Positions 15,058-17,063 of a DNA stretch of 17,063 bases are shown one piece after another. Within the stretch, counting starts at the first letter, position 1; every line of letters starts with the position of its first letter. The stretch comes from JAKACA01 sp050010115 (lineage in GTDB: Bacteria; Actinomycetota; Acidimicrobiia; Acidimicrobiales; Bog-793). The stretch is taken from NCBI GenBank assembly GCA_050010115.1, contig JBEKLQ010000091.1, positions 1 through 17,063 on the forward strand, given 5' to 3'. Under the pieces are notes generated by a model, which saw nothing but the letters and a program-made list of their open reading frames with translations, had not been told where the DNA came from and ran no database searches. Made by a program: the position numbers and the translations under genes.

Positions 15058-15695
15058 ATCGCCTCCAGTCAGTCAATCTTGAGGTCCTCAAGCGACCGGT
15101 CGTGCTCATCAGCATCGCCGTGGTGGTCGTACTGGCCGGGGTGTGGTGGTTCGCGTGGATGTCGCCGCAGGGCACCAAGCTTTCGACCGTCAACGCGTCC
15201 GTCAGTCAGCTCACCCAGAAGAATGCCCAGCTGCAGATCCAGTTGCAGACCGTCGAGCACGAGTCAAAGCTCGAGTCCAAGTACGCCGCCTACTTGACTG
15301 CCTTCTCGACGGCCGTACCACCAACACCAGACGCTGCCCAGCTCACCACGCAGATTGCAGCGCTCGCGGACTCGACCAAGGTGAACTTGAACGGGATATC
15401 CGACGACACCATTGCCGTGGCAACCCCCGTGAGCACGATCCCCATCACTATGACGATCACGGGCACCGGTGACGAGTGCCTCAACTTCCTCAAGGGGATT
15501 TACAAGATGCCCCGCCTCATCACGATTTCGTCGTTCATACCTACGCCAGGCGCCACTCCGGGCTCAGGTAGCTCGGTCGACGTGCTGACGCCAGGCAAGC
15601 TCAGTTACACGTTCGCCTTGTCGGGCGAAGCCTACTACTCCCCCTTGATCGACCCACTCGCGACCAGTTCGAGTACGACGACGACTACGGGCTAG
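15054..15695 (+). CDS. pilO: Type IV pilus alignment protein PilO
   Basis: Bitopic membrane protein that pairs with PilN through coiled coils and ferredoxin-like domains to transmit force between motor and pilus. It has 213 residues, the family's usual size. A short cytoplasmic N-terminus (1-15) precedes one membrane segment (16-36, VVLISIAVVVVLAG...). Then come a coiled-coil stretch (about 42-75, with repeated Leu/Gln spacing) and a globular domain with VNLNGISDD, ITMTITGTGDECLNFLKGIYKMPRLITI and YTFALSGEAYY. The tail is a Ser/Thr run. Sequence similarity across PilO proteins is low; the call rests on position after PilN, length and layout. Start ATG overlaps the pilMN stop. Last gene of the operon. 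Confidence 0.88.
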   Translation: MNRLQSVNLEVLKRPVVLISIAVVVVLAGVWWFAWMSPQGTKLSTVNASVSQLTQKNAQLQIQLQTVEHESKLESKYAAYLTAFSTAVPPTPDAAQLTTQIAALADSTKVNLNGISDDTIAVATPVSTIPITMTITGTGDECLNFLKGIYKMPRLITISSFIPTPGATPGSGSSVDVLTPGKLSYTFALSGEAYYSPLIDPLATSSSTTTTTG

Positions 15696-15743
15696 ATAGA
15701 GGTCAGACGGGCAGACGGGCAAGGGCCTGAGCGGCGGGCGGCG

Positions 15744-15787
15744 CCGTCAGTGCAGCCGTCGGGCGGATGCGCCGTCGCTGCTGACGG
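15744..15787. terminator. Composite hairpin between pilO and the convergent Ala/Glu-rich gene
   Basis: CCGTCAG pairs with CTGACGG and CAGC with GCTG (two-base bulge), enclosing a small GGCG-GATG-CGCC hairpin. It lies 49 bases after the pilO stop, roughly a quarter of the way into the 207-base gap between convergent genes. It may stop transcription from pilO, or from both sides. There is no T-tract. I see nothing else in 15696-15902. Confidence 0.45.
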
Positions 15788-15902
15788 TTGAGTTAGCGGC
15801 TATCGCCACGATTAGGACGACCAGGAAAGACCCGTACGTGCTCCTGTCCCAGGTGCCGCCTAGCTCAGTCCGGAGTGCTGTAACCGGCTAGAGACACCGA
15901 GA

Positions 15903-17063
15903 TCACTTTTTCTTGTTAGGCCGCGCGAAGAAATCGTCCTCGTGGACCGACGAACTCGCTGGCGCGGCTTGGCTCGCTGGCGCGGCTTGGCTCGCTGGCG
16001 CGGCTTGGCTCGCTGGCGCGGCTTGGCTCGCTGGCGCGGCTTGGCTCGCTGGCGCGGCTTGGCCACCGCCTGCTTCCTCGGCATCGCTCATCTGGACAAC
16101 GGCGGCTGATTCGGACGGCGCCGGCGTGAGCCATTCGTCGGGTGGAGCTACTGGCGGCACGGCCGTAAGGTCGGGGATCGCAAGGTACTCACCGAACTCC
16201 TGCTCCATGATGGCGTCGAACGACAAGGCCTCCCCACCCGAGGGTGGCGAGTCCAACTCATCGGCGATTGCCGGCAATGGCTCGGCTGTCGAGAACGAAG
16301 ACGCTTGTGGAGGCTCGGTCGGCGCGACCGCGGCATCGATGACCGGCGCCTCATCGGCATCAAGCTGCGCCCTGTGAGCTAGACCTTCCGAAGCTGGTTC
16401 CACTCCGGCCCCGTCGAGGGTAACCAGGTCACTGAGCATCGACTCAGCAACCGCTTCCGCTGAGTCCGCCTCCGACTCACCGCCAAGCTCGCGCGTCGGC
16501 GCATTGCCATCGGAGCTGAACATCTCACTAGGCAGAGCCTTGGCAGCCTCTTCCTCGGCTGATGCGTCCTCGGAGGCTGCTTCCTCGGCCGTCGCCGTCT
16601 CGACAGCTGCCTCCTCGGCTGCTTCTTCCTCAGCGGCTGCTACCTCAGCTGCTACCTCAGCCTCTGCCTCCACGGCGGCGGCTTCCTGCTCGGCGGCTGC
16701 TTCATCGGCGGCTTCCTGCTCGGCGGCTGCTACCTCAGCTGCTACCTCAGCTTCTGCCTCCACGGCGGCTGCTTCTTCCTCGGCGGCTGCTTCATCGGCG
16801 GCTTCCTGCTCGGCGGCCGCTTCGGCGGCGGCTTCCTCCTCGGCGGCTACCTCCTCGGCGGCCGCTTCGGCGGCGGCCGCTTCGGCGGCGGCTGCTTCGG
16901 CGGCAGCGGCGGATGCTTCACCGGCCGCTTCCTCCTCGGCGATTTCCTTCCCCGACACTTCTTTTTCGGCTTCTTCCGCCGGCACCTCGTCGGATGCTGC
17001 GCGGTCAGCAGCCTCTATCTCAGCTACGAAGGCGCCGATCCGCTGATCCAGGGCGGCTACCCC
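15903..17063 (-). CDS. Ala/Glu-rich repeat protein, partial (N-terminus beyond window)
   Basis: No family recognised. The frame stays open to the right edge, so at least 386 residues are present and the true start lies outside; the GTG at 16985 is internal. The visible order is: a short normal-looking helix (ALDQRIGAFVAEIEAAD), then about 140 residues almost entirely of Ala and Glu in EAAAE-like units, then an acidic mixed region with Pro/Ser (LPSEMFSSDGN..., DAIMEQEFGEYLAIPDLTAVPP). Six perfect QAAPAS repeats follow, and the tail is HEDDFFARPNKKK. No membrane segment or signal is visible. Strong acidity and low complexity suggest a long flexible or helical spacer. It is convergent with pilO, so a pilus role is not implied. 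Real coding is supported by the in-frame repeats and the well-formed C-terminus. Confidence 0.75.
   Translation of the reverse strand, partial: GVAALDQRIGAFVAEIEAADRAASDEVPAEEAEKEVSGKEIAEEEAAGEASAAAAEAAAAEAAAAEAAAEEVAAEEEAAAEAAAEQEAADEAAAEEEAAAVEAEAEVAAEVAAAEQEAADEAAAEQEAAAVEAEAEVAAEVAAAEEEAAEEAAVETATAEEAASEDASAEEEAAKALPSEMFSSDGNAPTRELGGESEADSAEAVAESMLSDLVTLDGAGVEPASEGLAHRAQLDADEAPVIDAAVAPTEPPQASSFSTAEPLPAIADELDSPPSGGEALSFDAIMEQEFGEYLAIPDLTAVPPVAPPDEWLTPAPSESAAVVQMSDAEEAGGGQAAPASQAAPASQAAPASQAAPASQAAPASQAAPASSSVHEDDFFARPNKKK
15955..16062 (-). repeat. Six perfect 18-bp tandem repeats encoding QAAPAS
   Basis: The plus-strand unit CTCGCTGGCGCGGCTTGG occurs six times in a row without a single mismatch (15955-16062). 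Being 18 bases, each unit adds six residues in frame on the minus strand. Perfect identity, including synonymous positions, points to recent expansion by slippage or unequal exchange. Confidence 0.97.
16631..16810 (-). repeat. 90-bp tandem duplication inside the Ala/Glu tract
   Basis: 16631-16720 and 16721-16810 align end to end with only about five mismatches. Each copy encodes a 30-residue Ala/Glu/Val block. It is in frame and embedded in the larger EAAAE-like low-complexity tract (about 16546-16960). Confidence 0.9.

Noticed and set aside
15955..16062. Possible CRISPR array
   Set aside because: The 18-bp units are contiguous without spacers and encode a hexapeptide repeat inside a gene.
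16504..17046. A plus-strand Ala/Ser-rich frame opposite the repeat gene
   Set aside because: It is pure low complexity, with no recognisable ends or ribosome site. The minus frame has a sensible C-terminus and in-frame repeats.

Overview
The window is high-GC DNA from an actinobacterium, most plausibly a deep-branching class such as Acidimicrobiia. Three features point there. A Bpa/PafE-type proteasome activator (DUF2587) is found only in proteasome-bearing actinobacteria. DnaE carries the DE1-type PHP domain. A complete type IV pilus motor cluster occurs without any visible secretin or pilP lipoprotein, as expected of a cell with no outer membrane. The class assignment is inference; the phylum is well supported.

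Layout. Positions 1-2983 (minus) hold most of dnaE, the replicative DNA polymerase III alpha subunit; its 3' end lies beyond the left edge. Positions 3264-4165 (minus) hold an uncharacterised protein with a Cys/His cluster followed closely by bpa. Positions 4319-4750 (minus) hold a small unknown protein with a PH-like strand pattern. From 5018 on, nearly everything is type IV pilus machinery: a stand-alone PilT-like ATPase (plus, 5018-6115), a convergent prepilin peptidase pilD (minus, 6127-6915), and a plus-strand operon with pilB, a second pilT, pilC, a pilM-pilN fusion and pilO (7219-15695). The right edge (15903-17063, minus) is the C-terminal part of a very Ala/Glu-rich protein with two kinds of tandem repeat.

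How they work together. PilB (extension) and PilT (retraction) are hexameric ATPases acting on the platform protein PilC. PilM, PilN and PilO form the cytoplasmic-to-membrane alignment complex. PilD cleaves and methylates prepilins. No pilin gene is in the window. The pil operon is tightly packed, with ATGA overlaps at pilB/pilT and pilMN/pilO.

The most unusual points are: (i) PilM and PilN are one polypeptide; (ii) PilB and the operon PilT carry MshEN-like N-terminal regions joined to the motor by very long Ala/Pro or polyproline linkers; (iii) a 27-codon upstream ORF with a near-ideal ribosome binding site is joined to pilB by ATGA; (iv) an imperfect palindrome sits in the likely pilB promoter; (v) a long bulged hairpin follows pilC. 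No transposon, CRISPR array, tRNA or rRNA was seen. No gene-free stretch exceeds 300 bases.
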